Notes: a model not told the origin generated them from the letters alone. Counted from the stretch's first letter, positions 11,102 to 21,289 are shown. The stretch: DNA of 64,000 nucleotides from Marinicauda algicola (GCF_017161425.1 NZ_CP071057.1:2977501-3041500); one strand, 5' to 3'. Numbers and translations are program-made.

Positions 11102-11841
11102 AGCCCACCCGCGCCATGGTCATGGCGGCCGGGCTCGGCACGCGCATGCGCCCGCTGACGAACGATCGCTGCAAGGCGCTGGTCGAGGTCGGCGGCAAGG
11201 CGCTGATCGACTGGACGCTGGACAAGCTCGCCGCGGCGGGTGTCGGGACGGCGGTCGTCAATGTCCATCACTTCGCCGACCGGCTGGAGGATCATCTGGC
11301 CCGGCGAGAGGGCGGGCCGGACATCCTCATTTCCGACGAGCGCGAGCGCCTGATGGACACCGGCGGCGGGCTGGCCAAGGCCGCGCCGCTGCTCGGCGAG
11401 GACCCGGTTTTCGTCGCCAATATCGACGCGCTGTGGATCGACCGGGAGATCGCCGAACTCGACAGGCTGGCCGCCGGCTTCGACGAGGCCGCGATGGATT
11501 TCCGCCTGCTGCTCTCGCCCATGGGCCACAATCTCGGCTTCCCGGGAGCCGGCGATTTCCACCTCGCGCCCGATGGCCGCATCGCGCGGCGCGCCAGGGG
11601 CGAGGGCCCGCTGCACGCCTATGCCGGCGTCCAGGTCATTCATCCGCGCGTGCTGAAGGGCCGCCCGCTGCAACCCTTCTCCACCAATGCGTTGTGGGAC
11701 GAGGCCCTGGAGGCCGGGCGCATCTTCGGCACGCCGATGGACGCGTTCTGGATGCATGTCGGTGATCCCGAGGCGCGAGACGCGGCGCAGAATCGGCTAA
11801 GCTCGCGCGGCGATGACGAAACCGGCCCTGTTCGATCCTGA
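11098..11841 (+). CDS. murU: N-acetylmuramate-1-phosphate uridylyltransferase MurU
   Basis: Converts MurNAc-1-phosphate and UTP to UDP-MurNAc. The 247-residue nucleotidyltransferase has the signature MVMAAGLGTRMRPLT near the N-terminus, followed by KALVEVGGKALIDW, DTGGGLAKA and FVANIDALW with the metal-binding Asp. It starts with GTG at 11098, overlapping the amgK stop (GTGA), so the two recycling enzymes are translationally coupled. Its end overlaps addB by 29 bp. Confidence 0.9.
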   Translation: MKPTRAMVMAAGLGTRMRPLTNDRCKALVEVGGKALIDWTLDKLAAAGVGTAVVNVHHFADRLEDHLARREGGPDILISDERERLMDTGGGLAKAAPLLGEDPVFVANIDALWIDREIAELDRLAAGFDEAAMDFRLLLSPMGHNLGFPGAGDFHLAPDGRIARRARGEGPLHAYAGVQVIHPRVLKGRPLQPFSTNALWDEALEAGRIFGTPMDAFWMHVGDPEARDAAQNRLSSRGDDETGPVRS

Positions 11842-14800
11842 GCGCCCGAGCGTCTTCACCCTGCCGGCCTCGGCGGGTTTCCTGCCCGCGCTCGCCGGAA
11901 CCCTCTCGCAGGCCTTCCCCGATCCGTCCGATCTCGCCGCGCTGACCGTCCTCGTCCCGACGCGCCGGGCGGGGCGCGAGCTGGCCGAGGCCTTCGCGAA
12001 GGCGCGCGGGCAGGAGGCGGCGGTCGCGCTCCTGCCGATGATCCGCCCGATCGGGGATGTCGATGCCGACGAGCCGCCGTTCGAGCCGGGAGAACTCGCC
12101 GGCATCGCCCCGCCCGCGGTCTCGGCCGCACGCCGGCGCTTCGAGCTGGCGAGCCTCATCCTGAAGAAGGAGGGCGCGACGGGCCGCTCCATGGGGCCCG
12201 GCGCCGCGCTCGCGCTCGCCGACGATCTCGCCGGGCTGATCGACGACATGGCGACGGAAGGCATCGAGGATCTCTCCGCGCTCGACGAGGAGGTGCGCGC
12301 GCTGCTGCCCGCCCACATGCAGGAGGCGGCGATGTTCCTCGACATCGTCATGACCGCCTGGCCGGCACGGCTCGACGAGCTCGGCGCGATCGATCCGGCC
12401 CGGCGCCGTTCCGCGCTGCTGAAGGCGCTCTCGGCGCGCTGGCGCGAGACCCCGCCCGCCGCGCCGGTGATCGCGGCGGGCTCGACCGGCTCGATCCCGG
12501 CCGCGGCCGAGCTGCTGGTCACGATCGCCAACCTGGCGAACGGCGCGGTCGTGCTGCCCGGCTTCGAGGCCGACATGGATGCGCGCGGCTGGGAGGCCAT
12601 AGACGAGGCCCATCCCCAGCGCGCGATGAAGGCGCTGATCGAGGAGATGGGGCTCGAACGCAGCGAGGTCCGGCCCTGGCCGGGCGCGGAGGAGGGGCGC
12701 AGCGCGGGGGCGCGCCGGCGCGTCGTCGCCGAGGCCCTGCGCGCGGCGGAGGCCACCTCCGACTGGGTGCAGCGCGTCTCCACGCTGAAGCAGGGCCATG
12801 GCGCGGACATCTTCGAGGCCGCCTTCGAGGGGCTCTCGGTGATCGAGGCGCCCGGCGAGGCCGAAGAGGCACGCGCCATCGCCTTGATTCTGCGAGAGAC
12901 TCTGGAGACCACCGGCGAGACCGCCATCGTCGTGACGCCCGACCGGGCGCTGGCGCGCCGGGTCTCCACCGAGATGCGCCGGTTCGGGGTGCGGCTCGAC
13001 GACTCGGCCGGGGAGGCGCTGTCGGACACCGCGTCCGGAGCGTTCCTGATGCGGATTCTCGACGCCGCCCTCGATCCGGGCAGCGCGCTCGCGCTCGCCG
13101 CGCTGTTCTCCTCGCCGCTCTTCGCGCTGGGGCGGGATCGGGCGAGGCTGAGACCCGATCTCGGGGCGCTGGAACGCGCGGTCCTGAGGGGAAGGCGGCC
13201 CGGGACGAGCTATGGCGAGGTGCGCGCGCTCATCCGCGCGCAGTTCGGCGAGAAACCGGCGCTGTGCGAGCGTTACGAAACCATTATCCGCGCAGTCGAG
13301 GACGCGCTCTCGCCGCTCCTGGAGCTTTGCGGCGAGCACCATGCCTCGGTGTGGGCCGCGGCGCTGGTGCGGGCCGGCGAAGCGCTCGCCGCGGACGGGG
13401 AAAAATCCGGTCCCGACCGGCTCTGGGCGGGCGAGGCCGGGGAGGCGGCCGCGATCCTGCTGCGCGAATTCCTGGAGGAGGCCGGCGCGCTGCCGGCGAT
13501 GAGCGGGCCGGATTTCGCCCGGGCGCTCCTGGAGACTGCCCGGGCGCGCCGGGTGCGCCCGCGCTTCGGCACCCATCCGCGCCTGGCGATCCTGGGTCCG
13601 CTGGAGGCGCGCCTCGTCGGCGCCGACCGGGTGATCCTCGCCGGGCTCAACGAGGGCGTCTGGCCGCCGCGCGCGAAGATCGATCCCTTCCTGTCGCGCG
13701 GCATGCGCGCGGCGGTGGGCCTGTCGGCGCCGGAGCGCCGCTTCGGGCTCGCCGCGCACGACTTCTCCCAGCTGGCGCAGGCGCGCGAGGTGATCCTGAC
13801 GCGCGCGGCGCGCAGCGAGGGCTCGCCGACGGTCGCCTCGCGCTGGCTGTGGCGGCTGCAGACCCTGGCACGCGGCGCGCTCGGCGGGGACGCGGACGCC
13901 GCGCTGGCCGGCCGGCTCGATTATCCGGGCCTCGCCAGGCTGGCCGACGCCCCGAGCGAACCCACCCGCATCGCGCCGCCCGAGCCCGCCCCGCCGGTGG
14001 AGGCGCGCCCGCGCCGGCTGTCGGTGACGAAGATCGAGACCTGGATCCGCGATCCCTATTCGATCTTTGCACGGAACATACTGGGGCTGGAGAAGCTCGA
14101 CCCGCTCGACCGGCCGGCCGGGCCGAAGGAGCGCGGCACCGCCTATCACGGCGCGATCCACAAGTGGACCGAGAGCCTTCCCGACACGGAGGAATTGCCC
14201 GCCGATGCGCTGGAGCGCCTGCGCGAAGAGGGGCGCAGGGCGCTTGAGGAGGCGGGTTTCTCGACCGCGGAGCTCGGCCTGGAGCTCGCCCGCTTCGACC
14301 GGGTCGCGGCCTGGCTCGTCGAGTGGGAGCGCGACCGGCGGGCCATGGGCATCCGTCCCGTGGCGCTGGAGACCAGGGGCGAGCTGAGCTTCGAGAGCCT
14401 GGCCGGGCCGTTCACCCTGTCCGGACGGGCCGACCGGATCGACATGAACGCGGCCGGGTCGCTGGAAATCCTCGACTTCAAGACCGGCTCGGTGCCGGGC
14501 AAGAAGGAGGTCGCCGCCGGCTTCTCGCCGCAACTGCCGCTGGAAGCGGCGATGGCCGCGCGCGGCGCCTTCGAGGACACCCCGCCGCACGAGAGCGAGG
14601 ATCTGCTGTACGTGCGCATTTCCGGCGGGCGCGAGCCGGGGCTGGAAGCCTCGGCGGTGGCCACCAAGACCAGCGCGATCGAGCTTGCCGAGGAGGCGCT
14701 GACCCGCCTGCAGGACTGGGTCGCGGCCTTCGACGATCCCAAGCGCACCTATCCGAGCCAGCCGCGGGTGAAGTATTCCAACACCTGGGGCGATTACGAC

Positions 14801-14863
14801 CATCTCGCCCGGCGCAAGGAATGGGCGAGCGCGCCCGAGGCCGGGGAGGGCGGTGACTCGTGA
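11813..14863 (+). CDS. addB: Double-strand break repair helicase-nuclease subunit AddB (alphaproteobacterial type)
   Basis: With AddA it forms the helicase-nuclease that resects DNA ends for RecA loading. The 1016-residue protein starts with a helicase-like region (FTLPASAGFLPALAG, LTVLVPTRRAGRELA) that lacks a GKT Walker A. The C-terminal RecB-family nuclease domain contains RLSVTKIETWIRDPYSIFA, FTLSGRADRID and LEILDFKTGSVPG, giving the Asp and Lys of the active site. The iron-sulfur cysteines of Firmicute AddB are not seen. It overlaps both murU (29 bp) and addA (GTGA). Confidence 0.95.
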   Translation: MTKPALFDPERPSVFTLPASAGFLPALAGTLSQAFPDPSDLAALTVLVPTRRAGRELAEAFAKARGQEAAVALLPMIRPIGDVDADEPPFEPGELAGIAPPAVSAARRRFELASLILKKEGATGRSMGPGAALALADDLAGLIDDMATEGIEDLSALDEEVRALLPAHMQEAAMFLDIVMTAWPARLDELGAIDPARRRSALLKALSARWRETPPAAPVIAAGSTGSIPAAAELLVTIANLANGAVVLPGFEADMDARGWEAIDEAHPQRAMKALIEEMGLERSEVRPWPGAEEGRSAGARRRVVAEALRAAEATSDWVQRVSTLKQGHGADIFEAAFEGLSVIEAPGEAEEARAIALILRETLETTGETAIVVTPDRALARRVSTEMRRFGVRLDDSAGEALSDTASGAFLMRILDAALDPGSALALAALFSSPLFALGRDRARLRPDLGALERAVLRGRRPGTSYGEVRALIRAQFGEKPALCERYETIIRAVEDALSPLLELCGEHHASVWAAALVRAGEALAADGEKSGPDRLWAGEAGEAAAILLREFLEEAGALPAMSGPDFARALLETARARRVRPRFGTHPRLAILGPLEARLVGADRVILAGLNEGVWPPRAKIDPFLSRGMRAAVGLSAPERRFGLAAHDFSQLAQAREVILTRAARSEGSPTVASRWLWRLQTLARGALGGDADAALAGRLDYPGLARLADAPSEPTRIAPPEPAPPVEARPRRLSVTKIETWIRDPYSIFARNILGLEKLDPLDRPAGPKERGTAYHGAIHKWTESLPDTEELPADALERLREEGRRALEEAGFSTAELGLELARFDRVAAWLVEWERDRRAMGIRPVALETRGELSFESLAGPFTLSGRADRIDMNAAGSLEILDFKTGSVPGKKEVAAGFSPQLPLEAAMAARGAFEDTPPHESEDLLYVRISGGREPGLEASAVATKTSAIELAEEALTRLQDWVAAFDDPKRTYPSQPRVKYSNTWGDYDHLARRKEWASAPEAGEGGDS

Positions 14864-17800
14864 GCGCGCCCGGCTTCGATCCCGCCATCGTGTCCGATGC
14901 CAGCGCGCTGCAGCGCGCGGCGGCCGATCCGGACTATTGCGTCTTCGTCGAGGCCAATGCCGGCTCGGGCAAGACGCGCGTGCTGGTCGACCGGGTCGCG
15001 CGCCTGCTCCTGCGCGGCGCGGCGCCCGAGCGCATCCTCTGCGTCACCTTCACCAAGGCGGCGGCCGGGGAGATGCAGACGCGGCTGTTCCGCAAGCTCG
15101 GCGAGTGGTCGACCCTGCCCGCCCCTGCCCTCGCCGCGGAGCTGGATAGCCTCGACCCCGAAGCGGCCGGCGACCGCGACGCGCTCGCCAAGGCGCGGCG
15201 CCTGTTCGCGCGCGCGCTCGAGACCCCCGGCGGGCTGAAGATCCAGACCCTGCACGCCTATTGCGAGCGCCTCCTGCGCCAGTTCCCGCTCGAGGCCGGC
15301 CTGCCGCCGGGTTTCGAGACGCAGGAGGAGGCCGAATCGAAACGCCTGCAGCTGGAATGCCTGCTGACCCTCTATGCCCGCGCCGAGGCCGAGCCGGCGG
15401 GGCCGGTGGCCAAGGCGATCGCTGTGCTGCTGGCGAGCGTGGGGCCCGGCGCGCCGGACACGCTCGCCGCCTTCGCGATCGCCCGGCGCCACGAGCTTGC
15501 CCGCGCGCTGCGGGACGCCGGTTCGGTGCAGGCCCTGATGGACGTCGCGAGTGCGGCGCTCGGCGTGCCGGCCTCGCTGACCGAAGCCGCGGCCAAGGCC
15601 GATGGCTGGCTCGAGGCCGAGCGCGGCGCGCTGGAAGCGGCCCACAGCGCGCTTGCAAGCTCGAAGGCCAAGAGCGATCTGGAGATGGCCGGCCTGCTGG
15701 AGAACGCGCTGAACGCCGCCCATGTCCACCCGGTCGCGGCGTTCGACGCCTATTGCGGCTTCCTGCTCACCGGCAAGGGCGAGATCCGCAAGCGCTTCTT
15801 CACCAAGGCGCTGGGGGACACCTACAAGATCCTGCGCACGCTCTACGGCGAGGAGGGCTCGGAGATCCACCGCATGGTGGACGAGGTCCTGCCCCGGGTG
15901 CGCGCGGCGCGGGCAAACACGCTGACCCGGGCGGGCATCCATCTCGCCTGCGAGCTTGTCGGGCTCTATGCGCAGCGCCTGTCCGGCCGGCGCAAGGCCG
16001 ACTTCTCCGATCTCGTGGAGCGCGCCCGCGCTCTGCTGAAGGACTCCGAGGCGCGCGACTGGACGCTCTACAAGCTCGACCGCGGTCTCGCCCATGTCCT
16101 GGTCGACGAGGCCCAGGACACCGCCCCGGCCCAGTGGGAGGTGGTCGAGGCGCTCACGGAGGAATTCTTCGCGGGGGCGGGCGGCATGGGCAGCGAGCAG
16201 GGCCGGACCGTGTTCTGCGTCGGCGACGAGAAGCAGTCCATCTACTCCTTCCAGGGTGCCGATCCGATCCGGTTCATCAACGAGCGGGTGCTGCTGGAGG
16301 CGCGCTGCGAGGGGGCGGGGATCGGCTTCCGGCGCCCGCCGCTCGACGTCTCCTTCCGGTCGAGCGCCGAGGTGCTGCACGCGGTCGATCTCGCCTTCGA
16401 GGCCGAGGAGGCGGCTCTGTCCGCGCCGGAGCGCAAGGACATGACCGGAAGACTCGAGCACAAGCTGCTGATGGCCGATCCGGAGACCTCGCGCGAGCGC
16501 CAGCCGATCGCGTTTCACCGCTATGGGGGCCACCGCGCCGCGCGCAAGGACACGCCGGGCTGCGTCGAGATCTGGCCCGCCGTGCCCAAGCCCGAGACGC
16601 CGGAGGAGGAGTCTCTCGACCTGAAACCCGTCGACGCCGCGCGCACCGATTCGGCGAGGAACCAGCTCGCCGAGGCGGTGGCGCAGGAGATCGCCGACAT
16701 CCTGAAGCGCGGCGACCGGGTCTGGGAGGAGGGCCGGCCGGCCTGGCACGCCCGCCCGGCCGGGCCGGGCGACATCCTGGTCCTGGTCCGCAAGCGCGGC
16801 GGGCTGTTCGAGGAGATCATCCGGCGCCTGAAGCTGAAGGCCGTGCCGGTCGCGGGCGCGGACCGGATGACGCTGACCGACCAGCTGGTGGTGGAGGATC
16901 TCCTCTCGCTCGCCCGCTTCGCGCTGCTGCCCGAGGACGATCTCTCCCTCGCCGAGATCCTGAAAAGCCCCGCCTTCCACGCCGTCGGACGCGATCCGGC
17001 GATCGACGACGACGCCTTGTTCGACCTCTCCCGCCGGCCCGAACGCCGGCTGTGGGACAAGCTCAGGAACAGCGACGATCCGCGCTTTGCGGAGGCGCGC
17101 GAGGCGCTCGACCGGGCGCGGGCGCGCGTGGATGCCGATGCGCCCTATGCCTTCTTCGCGAGCTTCCTGTTCGAGGCGAGCGCGACCGGGGAGAGCCGGC
17201 TCGCGCGCATCTACGCCCGCCTCGGCGAGGAGGCGCGCGATCCGGTGGAGGAGTTCCTGAACCGCGCGCTCGCCCACGAGCGCGAGGGCGCGCCCTCGCT
17301 GGCGAAATTCGTCGCCGCGATGGAGAGCGAGGCGAGCGAGATCAAGCGCGAGATGGAGGGCGCCTCCGGCCAGGTGCGGGTGATGACGGTGCACGGCGCG
17401 AAGGGGCTGGAAGCTCCGATCGTCTTCCTGCCCGATACGACCCAGCTTCCCTCCAACCGCGGCACGGCGCTCTATCCCCACCGCGAAGCCGGCCTCATCT
17501 GGGCGCCGGATGCCAAGGACGCCCCGGCGCTCGTCGAGGCCCTGCGCGAGGAGGACGAGCTGCGCACCGAGGGCGAATATGTCCGCCTGCTCTACGTCGC
17601 CCTGACCCGGGCACGCGACCGGCTCGTGGTGTGCGGCCATGCCCACGGCCACGGCAAGATCGACCCGGGCTCCTGGTACGACCGGCTGAACCATGCCTGG
17701 GCCGGCGAGGGCTGGGACGAGGCCGAGAGCGCGATCCACGCGGTCGCGGCGCAATATGGCTGGGACTGCCCGCCGGCGCGCCGCTACGGAGAGGCTCCGC

Positions 17801-18507
17801 CCGCGCTCGGCGCGGCGCGCATCGCCGAAGCGGGCCCGCTCGCCTTGCCGGCCTGGGCGAAGGCCATGGCCCCGCAGGAGCCGCACGCGCCGCGCTCGGT
17901 CGCGCCCTCGCGCCTGATCGAGGACGAGGAGGGCGGGTTCGAGCCCGCCTCGCTCTCCCCGCTCGCGCCGGGCGGACAGGCGCGCTTCAAGCGCGGGGCG
18001 CTGATCCACAAGCTGCTGCAGACCCTGCCCGACCTCGCCCCCGGGCGCCGCGAGGCCTCGGCGCGGCGCTATCTCGAGGCCCAGACCGATCTCCCGCCCG
18101 AACAGCGCGAGGAGATCCTCGCCGAGACGCTGGCCGTGCTGTCGGATGAGCGCTTCGCACCGATCTTCGCGCCCGGCTCGCGCGCCGAGGTGGCGATCAC
18201 CGGCCAGGCCCCGGGCCTGCCTGCCGGGGTGACGGTGAACGGCCAGATCGACCGGCTCGTGATCACCGATCACGAAGTGCTGATCGTCGACTACAAGACC
18301 AACCGGCCCCCGCCCACCGAGGCGGAGAAGGTCGCCCCGGTCTATCTCGCGCAGATGGCGGCCTACCGGGCGCTCCTGCGCGTGCTGCATCCGGGAAAGC
18401 CGGTGCGCTGCGCGCTCCTGTGGACGGACGGTCCGCGCCTGATGGAGCTGCCGGATCCCCTGCTCGACCGCGCGCTGGCGCGGGCCTCCCGCCCGGCCCC
18501 GGCTTGA
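14860..18507 (+). CDS. addA: Double-strand break repair helicase AddA
   Basis: The UvrD-like motor and second nuclease subunit of AddAB; 1215 residues. Walker A is ANAGSGKT at residues 32-39. CVTFTKAAAGEM is motif Ia, HVLVDEAQDTAPAQW motif II, and DEKQSIYSFQGADP motif III. VMTVHGAKGLEAPIVFLPD and LLYVALTRARDRLVVCGH are the late helicase motifs. The C-terminal nuclease has GQIDRLVITD and LIVDYKTNRPP. It starts with GTG at 14860 in a GTGA overlap with addB. About 110 bp separate it from trxA. Confidence 0.96.
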   Translation: MSAPGFDPAIVSDASALQRAAADPDYCVFVEANAGSGKTRVLVDRVARLLLRGAAPERILCVTFTKAAAGEMQTRLFRKLGEWSTLPAPALAAELDSLDPEAAGDRDALAKARRLFARALETPGGLKIQTLHAYCERLLRQFPLEAGLPPGFETQEEAESKRLQLECLLTLYARAEAEPAGPVAKAIAVLLASVGPGAPDTLAAFAIARRHELARALRDAGSVQALMDVASAALGVPASLTEAAAKADGWLEAERGALEAAHSALASSKAKSDLEMAGLLENALNAAHVHPVAAFDAYCGFLLTGKGEIRKRFFTKALGDTYKILRTLYGEEGSEIHRMVDEVLPRVRAARANTLTRAGIHLACELVGLYAQRLSGRRKADFSDLVERARALLKDSEARDWTLYKLDRGLAHVLVDEAQDTAPAQWEVVEALTEEFFAGAGGMGSEQGRTVFCVGDEKQSIYSFQGADPIRFINERVLLEARCEGAGIGFRRPPLDVSFRSSAEVLHAVDLAFEAEEAALSAPERKDMTGRLEHKLLMADPETSRERQPIAFHRYGGHRAARKDTPGCVEIWPAVPKPETPEEESLDLKPVDAARTDSARNQLAEAVAQEIADILKRGDRVWEEGRPAWHARPAGPGDILVLVRKRGGLFEEIIRRLKLKAVPVAGADRMTLTDQLVVEDLLSLARFALLPEDDLSLAEILKSPAFHAVGRDPAIDDDALFDLSRRPERRLWDKLRNSDDPRFAEAREALDRARARVDADAPYAFFASFLFEASATGESRLARIYARLGEEARDPVEEFLNRALAHEREGAPSLAKFVAAMESEASEIKREMEGASGQVRVMTVHGAKGLEAPIVFLPDTTQLPSNRGTALYPHREAGLIWAPDAKDAPALVEALREEDELRTEGEYVRLLYVALTRARDRLVVCGHAHGHGKIDPGSWYDRLNHAWAGEGWDEAESAIHAVAAQYGWDCPPARRYGEAPPALGAARIAEAGPLALPAWAKAMAPQEPHAPRSVAPSRLIEDEEGGFEPASLSPLAPGGQARFKRGALIHKLLQTLPDLAPGRREASARRYLEAQTDLPPEQREEILAETLAVLSDERFAPIFAPGSRAEVAITGQAPGLPAGVTVNGQIDRLVITDHEVLIVDYKTNRPPPTEAEKVAPVYLAQMAAYRALLRVLHPGKPVRCALLWTDGPRLMELPDPLLDRALARASRPAPA

Positions 18508-18615
18508 TCGGCAGCGGGGCGCTTCCTAGGTGAGAGGCGGTTCTGTAAAGTCCCGGCGGCGCGGCGCCTGAGTGCGGGCGCGCCGGCAAACATTCGATCT
18601 CAAGGAGAAAGCCCC

Positions 18616-18936
18616 ATGGCGATCAAAGCGGTGTCCGACGAATCCTTCGAAAAGGACGTGCTGAAGGCCTCCGGTCCGGTCCTCGTCGACTTCTGGGCCG
18701 AGTGGTGCGGACCGTGCAAGCAGATCGCCCCCGCGCTCGACGAGATCGCGGCGGAGAAGGACGACAAGATCACCGTCGCCAAGATCAATATCGACGACAA
18801 CCCGATGACCCCCGGCAAGTACGGCGTGCGCGGCATCCCGACGCTGATGATCTTCCGCAATGGCGAGCCGGTCTCCTCCAAGGTCGGCGCCATGGCCAAG
18901 AGCAAGATCGAGGAATGGATCAACGCGACGGTCTGA
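18616..18936 (+). CDS. trxA: Thioredoxin 1
   Basis: A 106-residue thioredoxin with the canonical active site WCGPC (Cys31 and Cys34), the cis-proline region GIPTLMIF and the buried Asp of VDFWAEW. It reduces protein disulfides using electrons from thioredoxin reductase, which is not in this window. AAGGAGA lies 9 nt before the ATG. The addA-trxA order is a common alphaproteobacterial arrangement; the gap of about 110 bp allows its own promoter. It ends in a strong intrinsic terminator. Confidence 0.97.
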   Translation: MAIKAVSDESFEKDVLKASGPVLVDFWAEWCGPCKQIAPALDEIAAEKDDKITVAKINIDDNPMTPGKYGVRGIPTLMIFRNGEPVSSKVGAMAKSKIEEWINATV

Positions 18937-18964
18937 GCCGTCCGCCGATCTCCTGGTGCGAAGA

Positions 18965-18995
18965 CGCCGGCGCGAAGGCTCGCGCCGGCGTTTTT
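18965..18995 (+). terminator. Intrinsic terminator of trxA
   Basis: A perfect 10-bp GC stem (18965-18974 with 18981-18990), a 6-nt loop and a run of five T at 18991-18995. It lies directly between the convergent trxA and pyrF genes. Confidence 0.92.
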
Positions 18996-18999
18996 CGTA

Positions 19000-19686
19000 C
19001 TAGACCTCCGCCATCTCCGCCACGATCGCCTCGGCTGCGGCCTTGGGATCCTTGGCGCCGCTGATCGGGCGGCCGATGACGAGATGGGTGGCTCCGGCCC
19101 TCAGGGCCTCGGCGGGGGTGGCGGTGCGCTTCTGGTCGCCCCTGTCGGCGCCTTCCGGGCGCACGCCGGGCGTCACGATCAGGAAACCGCCGCCGAAGCG
19201 GGAGCGGATCTCGCCGGCCTCCTGCGGGGAGGCGACGACGCCGTCCACGCCGGCCTCCAGGGCCTGCTCGACCCGGCGCAGGACGAGCTCGCGCGCCCCG
19301 TAGCGATAGCCCATCTCCTCCAGCATCGCGTCGTCGTAGGCGGTGAGAACGGTCACGGCGAGGATCTTCAGATCCGACCCGCCCCGCCCCTCGACCGCGG
19401 CGCGCATCACCGGCGGCTCGGCGTGGACGGTGAGCAGGTCGGCCCCGGCGCCCGTGATCGAGCGGGTCGCCTTCTCCACCGTCGCCGGGATGTCGTGCAG
19501 CTTGAAATCGAGAAACACACGTTTGCCGCGCGCCTTCAGGTCCTGCGCCAGTTCCATGCCGCCGACCGGCAGGAGCTGCAGGCCGATCTTGTAGAAGGAG
19601 CACGCCCCCCCGAGCGCGGCGACGAGGGCGTCGGCGGCCTCGGTGGTGGGAAGGTCCAGGGCGGTGATGAGGCGAGGGTCGGCCAT
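19000..19686 (-). CDS. pyrF: Orotidine 5'-phosphate decarboxylase
   Basis: The last step of UMP synthesis: decarboxylation of OMP. The 228-residue TIM barrel has ITALDLPT with Asp11, SFYKIGLQLL with Lys33, and the catalytic DFKLHDIP with Asp60, Lys62 and Asp65. VTPGVRPEGADRGDQKRTATP and ATHLVIGRPISGAKDP form the phosphate-binding end. The gene faces trxA across a terminator. Confidence 0.96.
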   Translation of the reverse strand: MADPRLITALDLPTTEAADALVAALGGACSFYKIGLQLLPVGGMELAQDLKARGKRVFLDFKLHDIPATVEKATRSITGAGADLLTVHAEPPVMRAAVEGRGGSDLKILAVTVLTAYDDAMLEEMGYRYGARELVLRRVEQALEAGVDGVVASPQEAGEIRSRFGGGFLIVTPGVRPEGADRGDQKRTATPAEALRAGATHLVIGRPISGAKDPKAAAEAIVAEMAEV

Positions 19687-19750
19687 GGCGGGGCTCCGGA
19701 AGATCGAGCGGCTTCGAGACGACGCCTTATCGGCCCGTCGGCCCCTCCGA

Positions 19751-20374
19751 TCAACCGGGCCGCATGAGAAGCAGGCGCAGCCCGATCGCGCCGAAAGCCG
19801 TCGCGGCGAGGGCGTTCACCGTGCGGCGCAGGCCCGGCGAACCGATAAGGCGCTCGCGCGCCGCGCCGACACCGAGCGAGAGCGCGACAAGCACCGTGAC
19901 GCCGGTCGCGGTGAAGATCGCGGCGAGCGTCAGGGTCTGCAGCCAGACCGGACCAATCTGTGCGTTGGTGAAGGCGGGCAGGAAGGCGAGATAGAATATC
20001 CCGACCTTCGGGTTGAGCAGGTTGGTCACCGCGCCGCGGGTGAAGGCCGCGCGCATCGAGGGGGCGCCCTTCGCGCCGGGAACGGCGTCGAGATGGCGCA
20101 AGGTCGCAATCGCGAGCCAGAGCAGGTAGAGCCCGCCGACGATGCGGATCGCCGTCAGGGCGTGCTGCGAGGCGGCGAGCAGGGCGGCGAGCCCGGCCGC
20201 GGCGACACCGCCCCAGACCAGCGAGCCCGCCCCGATGCCGAGCGCGGCGCCGATGCCGGCCCGCTTGCCGCCATTGGCCGTGGTCGCGAGCGTGAAGGCC
20301 ATGTCCGGCCCGGGGGTGAAATTGAGCGCCAGCGCCCCGAGCAGGAAGAGCGGCAGGAGCGAGAGGTCGAGCAT
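19751..20374 (-). CDS. LysE/RhtB-family amino-acid exporter
   Basis: A 207-residue inner-membrane protein with five or six hydrophobic segments and the family signature ALNFTPGPDMAFTLATTANGG-type loop after the first helix (NFTPGPD near residues 18-24). GAVTNLLNPKVGIFYLAFLPAF is the second conserved region. Members export lysine, arginine, homoserine, threonine or related compounds; the substrate cannot be read from the sequence. It lies 8 bp upstream of an SDR gene on the same strand, with no clear functional link. Confidence 0.9.
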   Translation of the reverse strand: MLDLSLLPLFLLGALALNFTPGPDMAFTLATTANGGKRAGIGAALGIGAGSLVWGGVAAAGLAALLAASQHALTAIRIVGGLYLLWLAIATLRHLDAVPGAKGAPSMRAAFTRGAVTNLLNPKVGIFYLAFLPAFTNAQIGPVWLQTLTLAAIFTATGVTVLVALSLGVGAARERLIGSPGLRRTVNALAATAFGAIGLRLLLMRPG

Positions 20375-20381
20375 GGGCGTG

Positions 20382-21215
20382 CTAGCCGGCGGCCGTCGCC
20401 TGCGCCTGGCGCGCCATGCGCTTCTCCTGCGCGCGCATCAGGGCGCGTCCGACCGGATCGGGCAGCACCTTGGCCATGGCGACGAGGAACTTGTACCAGG
20501 CCCCCGGCACGCGGGTGACGACGCCGCGGGTGACCGCGTCGTAGCCGGCCGTGGCGACGTCCCCGGCGGTAAGCATCCAGAATTTCGGCAGCTTCGACAC
20601 CGTCTGGCGCGCGCCGTTGACGTCGTGGAATTCGGAGAAGGTATAGCCGGGGCAGAGCGCGGTGACGTGGATGTTGTCGTTCTCCACCTCGAGGGCGAGG
20701 GCTTCGGAGAACTTGATGAGCAGGCTCTTCGCGCCCGGATACAGCGTGCCGGAGAAGCGCGTGTGGGCGTTCGCGCTCGGCAGGAGCGCGCTGACCGAGG
20801 AGACGTTGATGATGCGCCCGAAGCGGCGCGCCTTCATGCCCGGAAGGACGAGATGGGCCAGCCTGACATAGGCCGTGACCATCAGGCGCAGGAAGCGCTC
20901 GTGGGTCTGCCAGTCGAGCTCGGCGAAGCTGCCGGGCTGGCCGGCGCCGGCATTGTTGACGAGCCCGTCGACCTGGCGGCCGGCCTTCTCGATCTCGGAG
21001 ACGATCTTCTCGGGCGCGTCCTCCTCGGCGAGGTCGGCGGTGATGACGAGGCTGTCCACGCCGTGTTTCGCCTTCAGCTCCTCGGCGAGGTCCCTCAGGC
21101 GCTCCTCGCGCCGCGCGACGAGGGCGAGGTCCCAGCCGTGGCTCGCGAACTCGCGCGCGAGCGCCTCTCCGATTCCGGAGCTGGCACCGGTGACGAGACA
21201 GAGACGGCGGGCCAT
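20382..21215 (-). CDS. Short-chain dehydrogenase/reductase
   Basis: A 277-residue classical SDR: cofactor loop TGASSGIG at residues 9-16, NNAGAG near 88, the serine of INVSSVSALLP, and the YPGAK tyrosine/lysine pair. It has an extended C-terminus (PDPVGRALMRAQEKRMARQ), common in SDRs annotated as acting on fatty-acyl or ketone substrates. Arg residues after the first strand (LVARREERL) favour NADP(H). The ATG at 21215 follows GAGGAGG. The precise substrate is unknown. Confidence 0.88.
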   Translation of the reverse strand: MARRLCLVTGASSGIGEALAREFASHGWDLALVARREERLRDLAEELKAKHGVDSLVITADLAEEDAPEKIVSEIEKAGRQVDGLVNNAGAGQPGSFAELDWQTHERFLRLMVTAYVRLAHLVLPGMKARRFGRIINVSSVSALLPSANAHTRFSGTLYPGAKSLLIKFSEALALEVENDNIHVTALCPGYTFSEFHDVNGARQTVSKLPKFWMLTAGDVATAGYDAVTRGVVTRVPGAWYKFLVAMAKVLPDPVGRALMRAQEKRMARQAQATAAG

Positions 21216-21289
21216 GGGTTCATCCTCCTCGGCGCGGAAATCGCGTGCGAAGGTGGGGCGTTCCCGCGGGCTTGTCCAGTCGGCGGCGC

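Noticed and set aside
11636-18390. Very long open frames on the minus strand opposite addB and addA (over 1000 codons each)
   Set aside because: They are the complement of well-supported addB and addA. GC-rich third positions leave antisense frames open; the translations are low-complexity Arg/Ala/Gly/Leu with no motifs.
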